Assembly: GCA_903898675.1 (NCBI GenBank)
Contig: CAIUGM010000006.1
Span: 1-64,000 of the forward strand
Length of the DNA: 64,000 nucleotides
Source of the DNA: an uncultured Verrucomicrobiota bacterium
GTDB taxonomy: Bacteria; Verrucomicrobiota; Verrucomicrobiia; Opitutales; Opitutaceae
Direction of reading: 5' to 3'
In this document: piece after piece, positions 10,010-18,450 of the stretch
How positions within the stretch are numbered: the stretch's first letter is position 1
Layout of the letters: every line of letters starts with the position of its first letter
Position numbers and translations under genes: made by a program
Notes under the pieces: generated by a model
What the model saw: only the letters and a program-made list of their open reading frames with translations
Database searches by the model: none
What the model was told of the DNA's origin: nothing

Positions 10010-10756
10010 ATGAACGCCCGTCCCGCCACCGCGCCGCTCTGGACCCTGTCGTCGGAAATCGACGAGGGCGGCCGGGGCCGCACGGCATTGAGCCTGCTGC
10101 TGGGCGCGGGTTTCACCCTCGGTCTTTTCCTGGGCATCGCGCATTATGAGAAGGCCGCGCCGGCGGGTCCGCCGCGCGATCTCGACGACCTGCGGGTCGC
10201 CATCATGCCGGTAACGCCACCGCCCGTGCCGGTCACGCCGACCGAGACGATCCCCGACGTGGTGCCGATGCTGGGCTTTGAGTATTCGCCGGCCGACAGC
10301 CCGGTGAGCCTCGCTGTCAGCCCGCCGGACCTGTCGCAGCTGCTGCCGGAGGACCTCTCGAAGGCCCCGCCGGTCGGCGCGCAATTCAACCTGCGGCTCG
10401 CGGACTTCAAGCCGCAGATGAGCTTTGTGCAGGATTCCCAGTATGTCTACCAGCGCAGCGAGGTTGACCAGGCCCCGGCCGTGCTGGAGCGGCCCGGCCC
10501 GTCGGTGTCCAGCCGCGTGCGCGACAACGCCTCGGTGCTCCAGGTGCGGCTGCTGCTCGTCATCGACCCCGCCGGTGCCGCCGGCAACATCCGCCTGACC
10601 AAGTCCTCCGGCAACGCGGAGTTCGACCAGCTGATGGTCGCGTACATCAAGGAATGGGTTTTCTCCCCCGCCATGAAGGGCGGCAAGAAGGTCCGCTGCC
10701 TGATCGAGCAGGGCATCACGATCCAGTGGCACGCCGGCTCCCCCTTTGAATCATGA
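10010..10756 (+). CDS. tonB: TonB energy-transduction protein
   Basis: 248 residues from the ATG at 10010; the track start at 9980 lies inside exbD. There is one transmembrane helix (about 24-43, ALSLLLGAGFTLGLFLGIAH), a proline-rich periplasmic linker (MPVTPPPVPVTPTETIP) and a C-terminal TonB domain (LQVRLLLVIDPAGAAGNIRLTKSSGNAEFDQLMVAYIKEWVFSPAMKGGKKVRCLIEQGITIQW in pieces, with the GNAEFDQ and FSPAMKGGK core). It transfers energy from the ExbB-ExbD motor to outer-membrane receptors. No TonB-dependent receptor is present in this window. The stop overlaps the TPR gene (ATGA). Confidence 0.88.
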   Translation: MNARPATAPLWTLSSEIDEGGRGRTALSLLLGAGFTLGLFLGIAHYEKAAPAGPPRDLDDLRVAIMPVTPPPVPVTPTETIPDVVPMLGFEYSPADSPVSLAVSPPDLSQLLPEDLSKAPPVGAQFNLRLADFKPQMSFVQDSQYVYQRSEVDQAPAVLERPGPSVSSRVRDNASVLQVRLLLVIDPAGAAGNIRLTKSSGNAEFDQLMVAYIKEWVFSPAMKGGKKVRCLIEQGITIQWHAGSPFES

Positions 10757-12177
10757 AATCACCCCGTCTTTTTCTTTTGCTTGGACTCACGCTCGCCCCC
10801 GCGCTCCTGCTCCGGGCCAACACGCTGGATCCGCTTGAACAGCTGCGTGCGGAATCCGCCCAGCGCGAAAGCATCGCCGCGGCCCGCGCGGAAAGCCTGG
10901 GCCTGGGCAAGCCCGGCCAGCTCGACCCGAAGCGGATCATCAACCAGTCGAACAGCTTCATGAAGGAGCGCGAACCGGAGATGTCCGCCGAGGAATACGC
11001 CCTGTACGAAAAGGTCGTCACAAGCTTGTCGGCCAACCCGGAGTTTGCGCTGAAGCTGCTCGAGGCGATGATGACGGAGAAGGAACAGCCGAGCCCGGCG
11101 TTCGAGTTCATCCTCGGCAACGTCTACTATTCGGCCGGCCAGCCGGACAAGGCGGAGGCCCGTTACCGCAGCGCGGTGAAGCGTTACCCGGCGTTCATCC
11201 GCGCGTGGACCAACCTCGGCGTGCTTTATTACACGTCGGACAAGTACACCGACGCGATCCCCTGTTTCTCGCAGGCCGTGACGCTCGGCGACCACGATCC
11301 CGCCACGTTTGGCCTGCTCGGCTACTGCCTCGAGCGCTCCGGCAACGCGGTCGGCGCGGAGATGTCCTACATGCAGGCACTCGCCGGCAACCCGGAGAAC
11401 ACCGACTGGATGGAGGGACTGCTGCGGGTTTATGTGCAGAGCAAGCAGTACGGCCGCGCCGAGTCGCTGGTCCGCACGCTGATCAAGCTGCGCCCGGCCA
11501 AGGCCGAGTTCTGGCTCGCGCACGCCAACATCCTGCTCGCGCAGAACCGCAAGCTGGAGGCCATCGTGCTGCTCGAGGCGTCGGCGGGCGCGGGCATCGC
11601 CGGCCCGACCGAGCTGAACCTGCTGGGGGATCTCTACGCTGAGCAGGGGTTCAACCCGGAGGCCGCGGCCATCTACCAGCAGATCATGGCGGCCACGCCG
11701 GACCTCGGGGAGCGCAAGCTGCTGCATTTCGCGCAGGTGCTCATCGCCGCCGGCAAATTGCCTCAGGCCGAGGACGTGCTGGGCCGGTTGCCGGCCGCGC
11801 TGACGCCGGCGGGCCGCCTGAGTTATCTGCAGACCAGGTCCGATCTCCTGGCCGCGCGCAAGCAGTGGCCGGAAGCGCGCAAGCTGCTCCAGGAATTGCT
11901 CCAGGCGCAGCCGCTCAACGGCCGGGCGCTGCTCAGCCTCGGCCACGCCTACGCGGCCGAGGACGATCTCATCCATGCCGCCTTCGCGTTCGACGCCGCC
12001 TACCAGGTGGCCGATTCCACCTACCGGGCCAGCCTCGAGCTCGCCAACCTCGAGCTGAAGAGCCGCCATTACGAGAAGTGCGTGGAGTACCTGCAGAAAG
12101 CCCTGAGCCTCGAAAAATCCGACGCCGTCGAGGATTACCTCACCCGCGTCAAAACCCTGGTCGCCAAGAGCGGCTGA
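10753..12177 (+). CDS. Tetratricopeptide-repeat protein of the TonB cluster
   Basis: 474 residues with a signal peptide (LFLLLGLTLAPALLLRANT). A run of TPR-like helical repeats starts near residue 115 (AFEFILGNVYYSAGQPDKAEARYRSAVKRYPAF, then AWTNLGVLYYTSDKYTDAIPCFSQAV and others through the C-terminus). It is probably periplasmic or lipid-tethered and acts as a protein-protein scaffold. TPR proteins are a standard last member of DUF3450/TtpC/ExbB/ExbD/TonB clusters. The start codon overlaps the tonB stop, so it belongs to the same transcript. Confidence 0.85.
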   Translation: MKSPRLFLLLGLTLAPALLLRANTLDPLEQLRAESAQRESIAAARAESLGLGKPGQLDPKRIINQSNSFMKEREPEMSAEEYALYEKVVTSLSANPEFALKLLEAMMTEKEQPSPAFEFILGNVYYSAGQPDKAEARYRSAVKRYPAFIRAWTNLGVLYYTSDKYTDAIPCFSQAVTLGDHDPATFGLLGYCLERSGNAVGAEMSYMQALAGNPENTDWMEGLLRVYVQSKQYGRAESLVRTLIKLRPAKAEFWLAHANILLAQNRKLEAIVLLEASAGAGIAGPTELNLLGDLYAEQGFNPEAAAIYQQIMAATPDLGERKLLHFAQVLIAAGKLPQAEDVLGRLPAALTPAGRLSYLQTRSDLLAARKQWPEARKLLQELLQAQPLNGRALLSLGHAYAAEDDLIHAAFAFDAAYQVADSTYRASLELANLELKSRHYEKCVEYLQKALSLEKSDAVEDYLTRVKTLVAKSG

Positions 12178-12185
12178 ATCCTGCC

Positions 12186-13436
12186 ATGAAATTCTTTACC
12201 CCTTCCGGTCGGCCCACCGCCTTTTTGTTCGCCCGGCTCCTGCTGCCGGTCTGCCTTGCCGCCGCGCTGGCGCCCGCCCGCGCCGATGAGACCGAGGCCA
12301 CCGCGCCCGAGCCCAAGACGCACACGCTGTTCATGGGCGCGAATTTTTCCGTGGAGCAGAACAAGGAGCTCTACCCGGTCCAGAATGTCGTGGGCAGCGC
12401 GTTCGTGATCAAAGTCAAGGGCAAGGAGGTCAAGGTGCCGATGAACTTCGGCGTCTCCAAGTTCAAGATCGACCCCGCGCTCAAGCTCACGGAAACCTCC
12501 GCCACCGTCACCAATTTAAAGGGCGAGCGCGCCTACACGCTCGGCAACGATCCCACGGTCAGGTTCCAGCGCGGCCTCGCGGACTCGCAGCTGCAATATT
12601 CCGACAGCGTCGCCCAGCAGCACCAGGCCAATGCCGGGCTTCATTTCGGCGACGCGGCGACGGCCGTGAGCAACGCGGCGGCGAAGGCGGATTCCCACGC
12701 CCCGACGACCACGTCGCTCGCCACCGCCGTCAACCAGCAGAACGCGCAGGCCAATCTCCAGAGCATCAGCAACGGGGCCGGGTCGCGTTTTCAGGAGAAG
12801 GGCTCACCGCTGGACGGCGAGGGGATGTTCGATGCGATCGATGTCTCGTTTGAGGTGGCGTCGAAAAAACCGCTGAACCAGCCGTACCTCGTGATCATGG
12901 CGCGTTACCACGCCCCCGAGGACAAGCCCGGCCAGGTCAGCAACTGGGTCTACGCGCGGGAACTGCCCGCCATCGGCCGCGAGCCCGTGAAGGTCCAGTT
13001 CCTGCAGGGCGGGTTTCCGCAGGGCTACACCATGCAGGATTTCCAGGTCCACCTCTACAACCAGGGCGAGGAGATCGCGACGACGGTCGCGCCGCAGCGC
13101 GTGGCGCTGACGCGCAACGAGGCCTACCTGTACATGGTGAGCGACTACGTTGGCTCGCACAAGGGCGCCACGCTGCCCGCGGCGCCGATGATGGGCGCGC
13201 TGCCGGCCGACCTGCAGGCGCGGCTCGCGCAGGGTGAGTTCAAGCAGACCTTCTACGTCCGGGTCGGCAAGGACGGCAAGGCCGGCGCGGCATTTCTCGA
13301 TGCAGCCGGCGCGCAGGCCGTCGACGACGCCTACCTGCAGGCTGTGCTCCGCAATATCCGTTTCAAGCCGGCGCTCGACAAGGGCAAGCCGGTCGAGGGC
13401 GTCGCCGCCTTCAAGCTCAGTGAGCTGCTGATGTAG
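12186..13436 (+). CDS. Secreted protein of unknown function, paralogue A1, with TonB-C-like tail
   Basis: 416 residues from the ATG at 12186 (the track ORF starts upstream inside the TPR gene). The signal peptide is LFARLLLPVCLAAALAPARA. The mature protein contains THTLFMGANFSVEQNKELYP, a Gln/Asn-rich middle (about 140-190), and a C-terminal part with VDDAYLQAVLRNIRFKPAL and GKPVEGVAAF. The last segment resembles the final strand-helix region of TonB C-terminal domains. The protein is strongly similar over its whole length to the next gene, so this is a tandem duplication. It starts 8 bases after the TPR stop codon and is probably in the TonB transcript. No enzyme motif was seen. Confidence 0.65.
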   Translation: MKFFTPSGRPTAFLFARLLLPVCLAAALAPARADETEATAPEPKTHTLFMGANFSVEQNKELYPVQNVVGSAFVIKVKGKEVKVPMNFGVSKFKIDPALKLTETSATVTNLKGERAYTLGNDPTVRFQRGLADSQLQYSDSVAQQHQANAGLHFGDAATAVSNAAAKADSHAPTTTSLATAVNQQNAQANLQSISNGAGSRFQEKGSPLDGEGMFDAIDVSFEVASKKPLNQPYLVIMARYHAPEDKPGQVSNWVYARELPAIGREPVKVQFLQGGFPQGYTMQDFQVHLYNQGEEIATTVAPQRVALTRNEAYLYMVSDYVGSHKGATLPAAPMMGALPADLQARLAQGEFKQTFYVRVGKDGKAGAAFLDAAGAQAVDDAYLQAVLRNIRFKPALDKGKPVEGVAAFKLSELLM

Positions 13437-13501
13437 TGCGCGGCGGTTCGCCGCCTTGGTTTCCGTGTGTCAGGAAAGTTTCGCCCCAGCCGGTCATCCC
13501 C

Positions 13502-14746
13502 ATGAAAACATACCCCCAGGTTTCATTCCGCCCGAAGGTGTCGCGCGTGTTTGTTCTGCTTCCGGTCCTCCTCCTTGCCGTCACCGCGTTGCGGGCGGTG
13601 CCCGATACCCCGCCGGCCGCCCCGGTCCAGCCGTTCACGCTGTTCCTCGGGGCGGATTTCGCCATCGAACAGGATAACGTCCTGTACCGTGTGCAGGATG
13701 TCGTGGGCGGTTCCTTTGTCATCAAGGTCAAGGGCCAGGACGTCCTCGTGCCGATGGACCGCGGGCTGCAGAAGTTCAAGGTCACGCCGGTGCTCAAGCT
13801 GACGGAGTCATCCGCCGTCGTGGCCAAGTTTACCGGCGAGCGGGCCTACACCCTCGCCAACGATCCCGCGGTGCAGGCGCAGCGGGCGATGGCGCAGTCG
13901 CAGATGCAGTACTCCGACAGCCTGGCCCAGCAGCACCAGGTCACCGCGGCGTTCCAGTCCCTCACGGCCCAGGGCGCGATCATCGCGGCCACGCCCAAGG
14001 ATACGCACAGCACGGACCAGACGCGGGCGCTGGTCACGTCGATCAACCAGTCGAACGCGCAACTGGCCTTGCAGGGCATCGCGAACGGCCCGGGCTCGAA
14101 TTACAATACGAGCAGCTCCGATTCTACCGAGGGAGCCTTCGACGCGATGAACGTGGCGTTTGAGCTGACCGCGGACAAGGCGCTGAACGAACCGTTTGTG
14201 GTGATCATCGCCCAGTACCGTCCGCCGGGCGGCAAGCCGGACCAGGTGGGCAACTGGATCTACGCGCGCGCGCTGGAGCCGATCGGCCACAAGGCGCGGA
14301 AGGTCAGTGTCGAGCAGGGCGGGTTTCCCCCGGGCTTCGAACTCGTCGACCTGCAGGTGCACCTCTACAACCGCGGCGTGGAGGTCGCGACGAACATCGC
14401 GCCAAAGCGCGTGGCCCTGACCCGCGAGGAGGCGCAGCAGCATGTCGTGGACGAGTATGTCGCCAGCCACCCCGGCGTCACGCTGCCGGCGGCGCCCGCC
14501 ATGGGCAAGCTGCCCGCCGATGTCCGGACGCGGCTGGCCAGCGGCCAGTTGCAACAGACATATTTCATCAAGGTCGGGCGTGACGGCAAGGTGGCCGCGG
14601 CCTTCGCCGACGAGGCCTGCACGCAAAAGGTCGACGATCCGTATCTCCAGTCGCTGGTGCAGAACATCCGGTTCAAGCCCGCCCTCGACAACGGCAATCC
14701 CGTCGAGGCCGTCGCCCCGCTGAAAATCAGCCAGCTGTTGATCTGA
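13502..14746 (+). CDS. Secreted protein of unknown function, paralogue A2, with TonB-C-like tail
   Basis: 414 residues from ATG 13502, preferred over the GTG at 13436 because it leads directly into a signal peptide (VFVLLPVLLLAVTALRAVP). It is co-linear with its left neighbour: both share LFxGAxFxxEQ near the N-terminus, the segment SNxNAQ, PxQVxNWxYAR, QGGFPxGxxxxDxQVHLYN, VALTR and the C-terminal NIRFKPALDxGxPVE. The middle variable part (about 140-200) differs most. The TonB-C-like tail suggests a periplasmic role with the ExbB/ExbD/TonB motor; this is inference. It follows its paralogue after 65 bases. Confidence 0.65.
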   Translation: MKTYPQVSFRPKVSRVFVLLPVLLLAVTALRAVPDTPPAAPVQPFTLFLGADFAIEQDNVLYRVQDVVGGSFVIKVKGQDVLVPMDRGLQKFKVTPVLKLTESSAVVAKFTGERAYTLANDPAVQAQRAMAQSQMQYSDSLAQQHQVTAAFQSLTAQGAIIAATPKDTHSTDQTRALVTSINQSNAQLALQGIANGPGSNYNTSSSDSTEGAFDAMNVAFELTADKALNEPFVVIIAQYRPPGGKPDQVGNWIYARALEPIGHKARKVSVEQGGFPPGFELVDLQVHLYNRGVEVATNIAPKRVALTREEAQQHVVDEYVASHPGVTLPAAPAMGKLPADVRTRLASGQLQQTYFIKVGRDGKVAAAFADEACTQKVDDPYLQSLVQNIRFKPALDNGNPVEAVAPLKISQLLI

Positions 14747-14881
14747 CGGAGGCACGCCGCCTCCCCGGAACCTCGGTTCCTTTACCCCGCATCACCCCTT
14801 ATCCCATCGAGCCGTGGCCGGAGCGCAGCCGCTCCGTTCCTCTCCGCGGCTCGCCGCCGGCGATCGTCCGGCTCTCCGCCC

Positions 14882-15901
14882 ATGACAACCACCTTTAACT
14901 CACTGCGGGACCCCCGGTCCCGTTCCCGGCGCCTGCCTGCGCTCGCTGCCGTTGCGCTGCTGCTGGTGTTTCAACCCTGCGCCCGCGCCGACGCCACCAA
15001 TGAAATTGTCGCGGTCAGCTCGCGGGTCAGCGAGGACTACGCACGCACCAAGCTCCCGGACGGGAAGTTCGCGCCCGAGACGTTTGCGTTCGGCGAGGGC
15101 GGCAAGTGGGACGGCGGCATGCACGACCTCACGATCGACAAGCTCAAGTTTCTCGACGTCGCGAAGGTGGTCGCCGGGCCGCTGGCGACGCAGGGCTACC
15201 TGCCCACCAAGGTGCCGAACGCGGCCAAGCTGCTGATCATGGTCTACTGGGGTACGACGGCCGGCACGAGCGATACCGGCGACTTGAACACGACGCAGGG
15301 CCTGGGCGTGGGCAACCAGCACCTGAACCAGGCCCGGCAGCACATGGCCAACACGAAGACCACGGCGGATGCCGCGATGCGGACCGCGGGCCGCGGGGCC
15401 GCGCCGGCAGTTGACATAAACGACAAGCTGATGGCGCTGGTGGAGGAGCAGAACGCCCTCGCGGAGGTCGATGCCTCCATGACCGTGACGCAGGCCGAGA
15501 ACGAGCAGCGCGACAAGCTCGACCTGCTTAATGCGCGCATGCTGGGCTACAATTCCACCGGCATGATCGGGACGGACTTCGGCCGGAACAACGACTTCAG
15601 CGCGCTCGGGCAGCGGCGCCGCGACCTGATCGAGGAGGTGCAGGACAACCGCTACTTCGTGGTGCTGATGGCGTACGACTTCCAATTGCTCTGGAAAGAG
15701 CGGAAGCACAAGCTGCTCTGGGAATCCCGTTTCAGCGTGCGGGAGCACGGCAACGACTTTGCCGAGATCCTGCCCGGGATGACGAAGTATGCCTCGCAGT
15801 TCTTCGGCCAGGACAGCCACGGGTTGCTGCGCAAGCCGCTGCCCGAGGGGCACGTCACGCTGGAGGAGCTGCAGATCCTCGAAGTGGTGCCCGACAAGTG
15901 A
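14882..15901 (+). CDS. Secreted protein of unknown function, paralogue B1
   Basis: 339 residues with a signal peptide (LPALAAVALLLVFQPCARA). Recognisable blocks are KLPDGKFAPETFAFGEGG, DLTIDKLKFLDVAKVVAGPL, KLLIMVYWGTTAG, then a variable Gln/Asn/Thr-rich middle, and RRRDLIEEVQDNRYFVVLMAYDFQLLWKERKHKLLWESRFSVRE in the C-terminal half. It is strongly similar to the next gene. No known domain or catalytic motif was recognised. It lies 135 bases after paralogue A2, all in the same direction as the TonB operon. That gap contains small GC-rich hairpins but no clear terminator. Confidence 0.6.
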   Translation: MTTTFNSLRDPRSRSRRLPALAAVALLLVFQPCARADATNEIVAVSSRVSEDYARTKLPDGKFAPETFAFGEGGKWDGGMHDLTIDKLKFLDVAKVVAGPLATQGYLPTKVPNAAKLLIMVYWGTTAGTSDTGDLNTTQGLGVGNQHLNQARQHMANTKTTADAAMRTAGRGAAPAVDINDKLMALVEEQNALAEVDASMTVTQAENEQRDKLDLLNARMLGYNSTGMIGTDFGRNNDFSALGQRRRDLIEEVQDNRYFVVLMAYDFQLLWKERKHKLLWESRFSVREHGNDFAEILPGMTKYASQFFGQDSHGLLRKPLPEGHVTLEELQILEVVPDK

Positions 15902-15941
15902 GGCGGAGTGCGCCGCGCAAATTCTGAAAACCAAACCGACG

Positions 15942-17051
15942 ATGAACGCAAAAATACCAACGCAAGTCATGTTGTCCGCGCGGATCCGCGCGTTGCCCGC
16001 CGCCCTCTGCTGGCTGGCGGGATTGGGGTGGTGGGCCGGCGCTCCCGTGGCCGTACGGGCAGACGAGCCGGGCGAGGTGGTGGCCGTGTCGGCGAAGACC
16101 ACTCCCACGTACAAGCGGGCCAAGCTGCCCGACGGCTCCTTCCGGCCGGAGGCCTACACGTTTGGCGAGGGCGGCCATTTCAGCGGGCCCATGCGCGACC
16201 TCACGATCGACAAGCTCCAGTTCCTCGATGTCGCGAAGGTCATGGTCGGGCCGCTGGCCGAGCGCCAGTACCTGCCGTCCAAGGACCAGAAGGAGATCAA
16301 GCTGCTGGTCATGGTGTACTGGGGCACGACGGCCGGGGCCGGGGGCGCCGCGGGTACGATTGCAGCGCAGAATCTCGACGCCACGAGCCACGCCCACGAG
16401 GTGGCCCGGCAGGATTATGCGCAAATGGTGGCGGCGCGGGCCGCCCTGCCGATCATCGCGCCGAACGGACAGAAAGGGTCGTCCAGTGGGGTGGCCAGTG
16501 GCCGGCAGGCGTTGAATCCGACCAATAGCGCGAACTGGGGCATGGTGGATGCCCCGCTGGAACTCCTGGCCAAGGATCCCGAATTGCTGGGGGCCAAGTT
16601 GGAGGTGATCCGGGCGCAGGCCGCGCTGGATTCAGCCCTGACGGTATCGACGGCGGAGAACCGCGAGCGGGACCGCGAAACCCTGGAGAAGGCCCGGCTG
16701 CTCGGGTACGACGCGGCGTTGAGCCAGACCGACAACCTGGAATTCACCGCGCGGGGTATCCGCCGCCGCGACCTGCTCGATGAGCTCGAGGACGGCCGCT
16801 ACTATGTGGTGCTGATGGCCTACGATTTTCAGACCCTCATGAAGGAGAAAAAGCACCAGCTGCTCTGGGAGACGCGCTTTAGCGTCCGCGAACGCGGCGT
16901 CGATTTCAGCAAGGAGCTGGCGGCGATGACGGAGAAGGCCTCGCGGTACTTCGGCGAAGACAGTCACGGCCTGGTCCGGAAAAAGCTGCCGGAAGGGAAT
17001 GTCGTCCTCGGTCCGCTGGAGATTGGCGCGGTGGTGCCGGAAAAGAAATAG
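15942..17051 (+). CDS. Secreted protein of unknown function, paralogue B2
   Basis: 369 residues from ATG 15942; the track start at 15789 lies inside the previous gene. The signal peptide is ALPAALCWLAGLGWWAGAPVAVRA. It shares with B1 the blocks KLPDGSFRPEAYTFGEGG, DLTIDKLQFLDVAKVMVGPL, LLVMVYWGTTAG, the DRETLEKARLLGYDAA region, RRRDLLDELEDGRYYVVLMAYDFQ and KHQLLWETRFSVRE. It is the last gene of the plus-strand run that begins at the sigma54 promoter. The conserved VLMAYDFQ and LLWE.RFSVRE strands suggest a compact secreted domain. No function can be assigned. Confidence 0.6.
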   Translation: MNAKIPTQVMLSARIRALPAALCWLAGLGWWAGAPVAVRADEPGEVVAVSAKTTPTYKRAKLPDGSFRPEAYTFGEGGHFSGPMRDLTIDKLQFLDVAKVMVGPLAERQYLPSKDQKEIKLLVMVYWGTTAGAGGAAGTIAAQNLDATSHAHEVARQDYAQMVAARAALPIIAPNGQKGSSSGVASGRQALNPTNSANWGMVDAPLELLAKDPELLGAKLEVIRAQAALDSALTVSTAENRERDRETLEKARLLGYDAALSQTDNLEFTARGIRRRDLLDELEDGRYYVVLMAYDFQTLMKEKKHQLLWETRFSVRERGVDFSKELAAMTEKASRYFGEDSHGLVRKKLPEGNVVLGPLEIGAVVPEKK

Positions 17052-17123
17052 GGCCGCGTCCCGACTGCAATCACGACGGAACGGAATTTTTACCGCAGAG
17101 ATCGGAATCAGATCGGACTTTTA

Positions 17124-17240
17124 GCCCACGGAACACACGGAATACACAGAAGGACGGACAGCTGATTCTTGATCTGTTATTGGGACGAAATCCCTCAGCT
17201 TGGTTGGGTTCGTTCCGTGTTTTCTGTGTATTCCGTGGGC
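17124..17240. repeat. Inverted-repeat element, GCCCACGGAATACAC family
   Basis: The left arm GCCCACGGAACACACGGAAT continues with ACACAG; the right arm ends TTCCGTGGGC. The arms enclose about 70 bases and the left arm carries an extra 9-bp ACACACGGA unit. The same arm sequence recurs at 30779-30839 and at the start of the 921 gene. Confidence 0.7.
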
Positions 17241-17264
17241 AACCCTCTCCGGAGGATCCGGCGG

Positions 17265-17579
17265 TCAGGGCGGCAGATCTGCGAGGAGGCTGCGGAGCTC
17301 CTGGGCCGGGTCGTCGTGGTCCTGGTCGACGGCCAGTTGGAGCGCCTGCTCGAGCCACGGGCGGGCTTCGGGGATCCGCTTGAGTCCGACGAGGCTTTTG
17401 CCGAGGAGGATGCGCGGAATCATCCAGTCGGTTTTTTTCCGGGCGCAGAACTCGAGGTGCTCGAGCGCGTCGGCCGGCCGCAGCTCCGCCAGCAGGGCCT
17501 GCGCGAGGCTGAAGCGGAACAGCTCGTTGTCCGGCTGGCGCGCGACAAGGGTGGCGAAGTGCTCGGAGCGGGATGGCAT
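17265..17579 (-). CDS. Small TPR-repeat protein
   Basis: 104 residues from the ATG at 17577-17579 (MPSRSEHFATLVARQPDNELFRFSLAQALL). The track ORF extends a further 26 residues through a repeat and is unlikely to be translated there. Contains two to three TPR-like helical pairs: NELFRFSLAQALLAELRPADALEHLEFCARK and WMIPRILLGKSLVGLKRIPEARPWLEQAL. Soluble and acidic near the C-terminus, probably a small cytoplasmic adaptor. Same strand as the PP2C phosphatase gene but separated from it by a repeat-filled gap. Confidence 0.7.
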   Translation of the reverse strand: MPSRSEHFATLVARQPDNELFRFSLAQALLAELRPADALEHLEFCARKKTDWMIPRILLGKSLVGLKRIPEARPWLEQALQLAVDQDHDDPAQELRSLLADLPP

Positions 17580-17589
17580 GGGGGAGGGA

Positions 17590-17692
17590 AGTTGAGAGTT
17601 GAGGGCTGGGAGTTGAGAGCACAGCCGGAAGAAATCCCCCGAAGCTGATCCGAGCATTGGGGCCTTTCTCTCAACCCTCAGCTCTCAACTTA
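17590..17692. repeat. Inverted repeat of AGTTGAGAG/CTCTCAACT words
   Basis: The left side contains AAGTTGAGAGTTGAGGG and the right side its near complement (CCCTCAGCTCTCAACTT). It fills the gap between the TPR and phosphatase genes. A related CTCTCAACCCCCAACT tract is at about 31650-31680. Confidence 0.55.
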
Positions 17693-17705
17693 GCTTCTTC
17701 GACCG

Positions 17706-18419
17706 TCAGTCGAAGAACAGCACCACCGCCGTGGAATTATCCAGGCCACCGCGTTCGTTGGCGCGGTTGATCAGCGTGCGGGCGGCGTCCTCGGGCGCGG
17801 CGGCCTGCTGCATGATTTCCTCGATCTCGGCCATGGCGACGTACCGTGTGATGCCGTCGCTGGCCAGCAGGTAGCGGTCGTGGGGCAGGACGGTGTGCTT
17901 GGCGCAGTGTCCGAGGATCGGCGGCGGTTGGCCGATGCAGCGGGTGAGCGCGTTGCGGTTCTCCATCAGCAGGCTGATCGACTCACCGCGCGCCTCGCGC
18001 TCCCGGAGCTCGGTCTCGATCGTGTGGTCGGTGGTGAGCTGCTCCAGCAGGTTGGCGCGCAGGCGCAGGGCGGCGGAATCTCCGACGTGGCCGATGTTCA
18101 GCTTGACCCCGGTCAGGTGCGCGAAGGTCAGGGTCGAGCCGATGCCGAACTGCGGGCTCAGCACGCGGCCGAGCAAAAAGACCTTGTCGTTGATCTGCTC
18201 GATGACCCGCTGCAGGTCGGCCGGTTCGCCGGCCGGGTGCTGCGCAAAAAACGCCTCCAGCACCGCGATTGCCATCTGGCTGGCCTGGCCGCCCGCGGGC
18301 AGGCCGCCGATCCCGTCCGCCACCGCGTAGAGGTGTAGCTCGTCGCTGCACAGAAAACTGTCTTCGTTTTCAGGGCGCACACGGCCGACATCGGATTGGG
18401 CGTTGGTCCGCAGGTTCAT
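17706..18419 (-). CDS. PP2C-type serine/threonine protein phosphatase
   Basis: 237 residues, the normal length for a Stp-like bacterial PP2C. Motifs in order: DVGRVRPENEDS (motif 1), LYAVADGIGG (metal-binding Asp and glycine turn), GSTLTFA, LNIGHVGDSAALRLR, RYLLASDGITRY and GGLDNSTAVVL with the last metal-binding Asp. It removes phosphate from Ser/Thr in a metal-dependent manner in the cytoplasm. No partner kinase gene is nearby. It lies 31 bases downstream of the helicase gene on the same strand and may share its transcript. Confidence 0.93.
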   Translation of the reverse strand: MNLRTNAQSDVGRVRPENEDSFLCSDELHLYAVADGIGGLPAGGQASQMAIAVLEAFFAQHPAGEPADLQRVIEQINDKVFLLGRVLSPQFGIGSTLTFAHLTGVKLNIGHVGDSAALRLRANLLEQLTTDHTIETELREREARGESISLLMENRNALTRCIGQPPPILGHCAKHTVLPHDRYLLASDGITRYVAMAEIEEIMQQAAAPEDAARTLINRANERGGLDNSTAVVLFFD

Positions 18420-18450
18420 CAGGGGCTTGAATCTTACAAAGACCTTCCGC

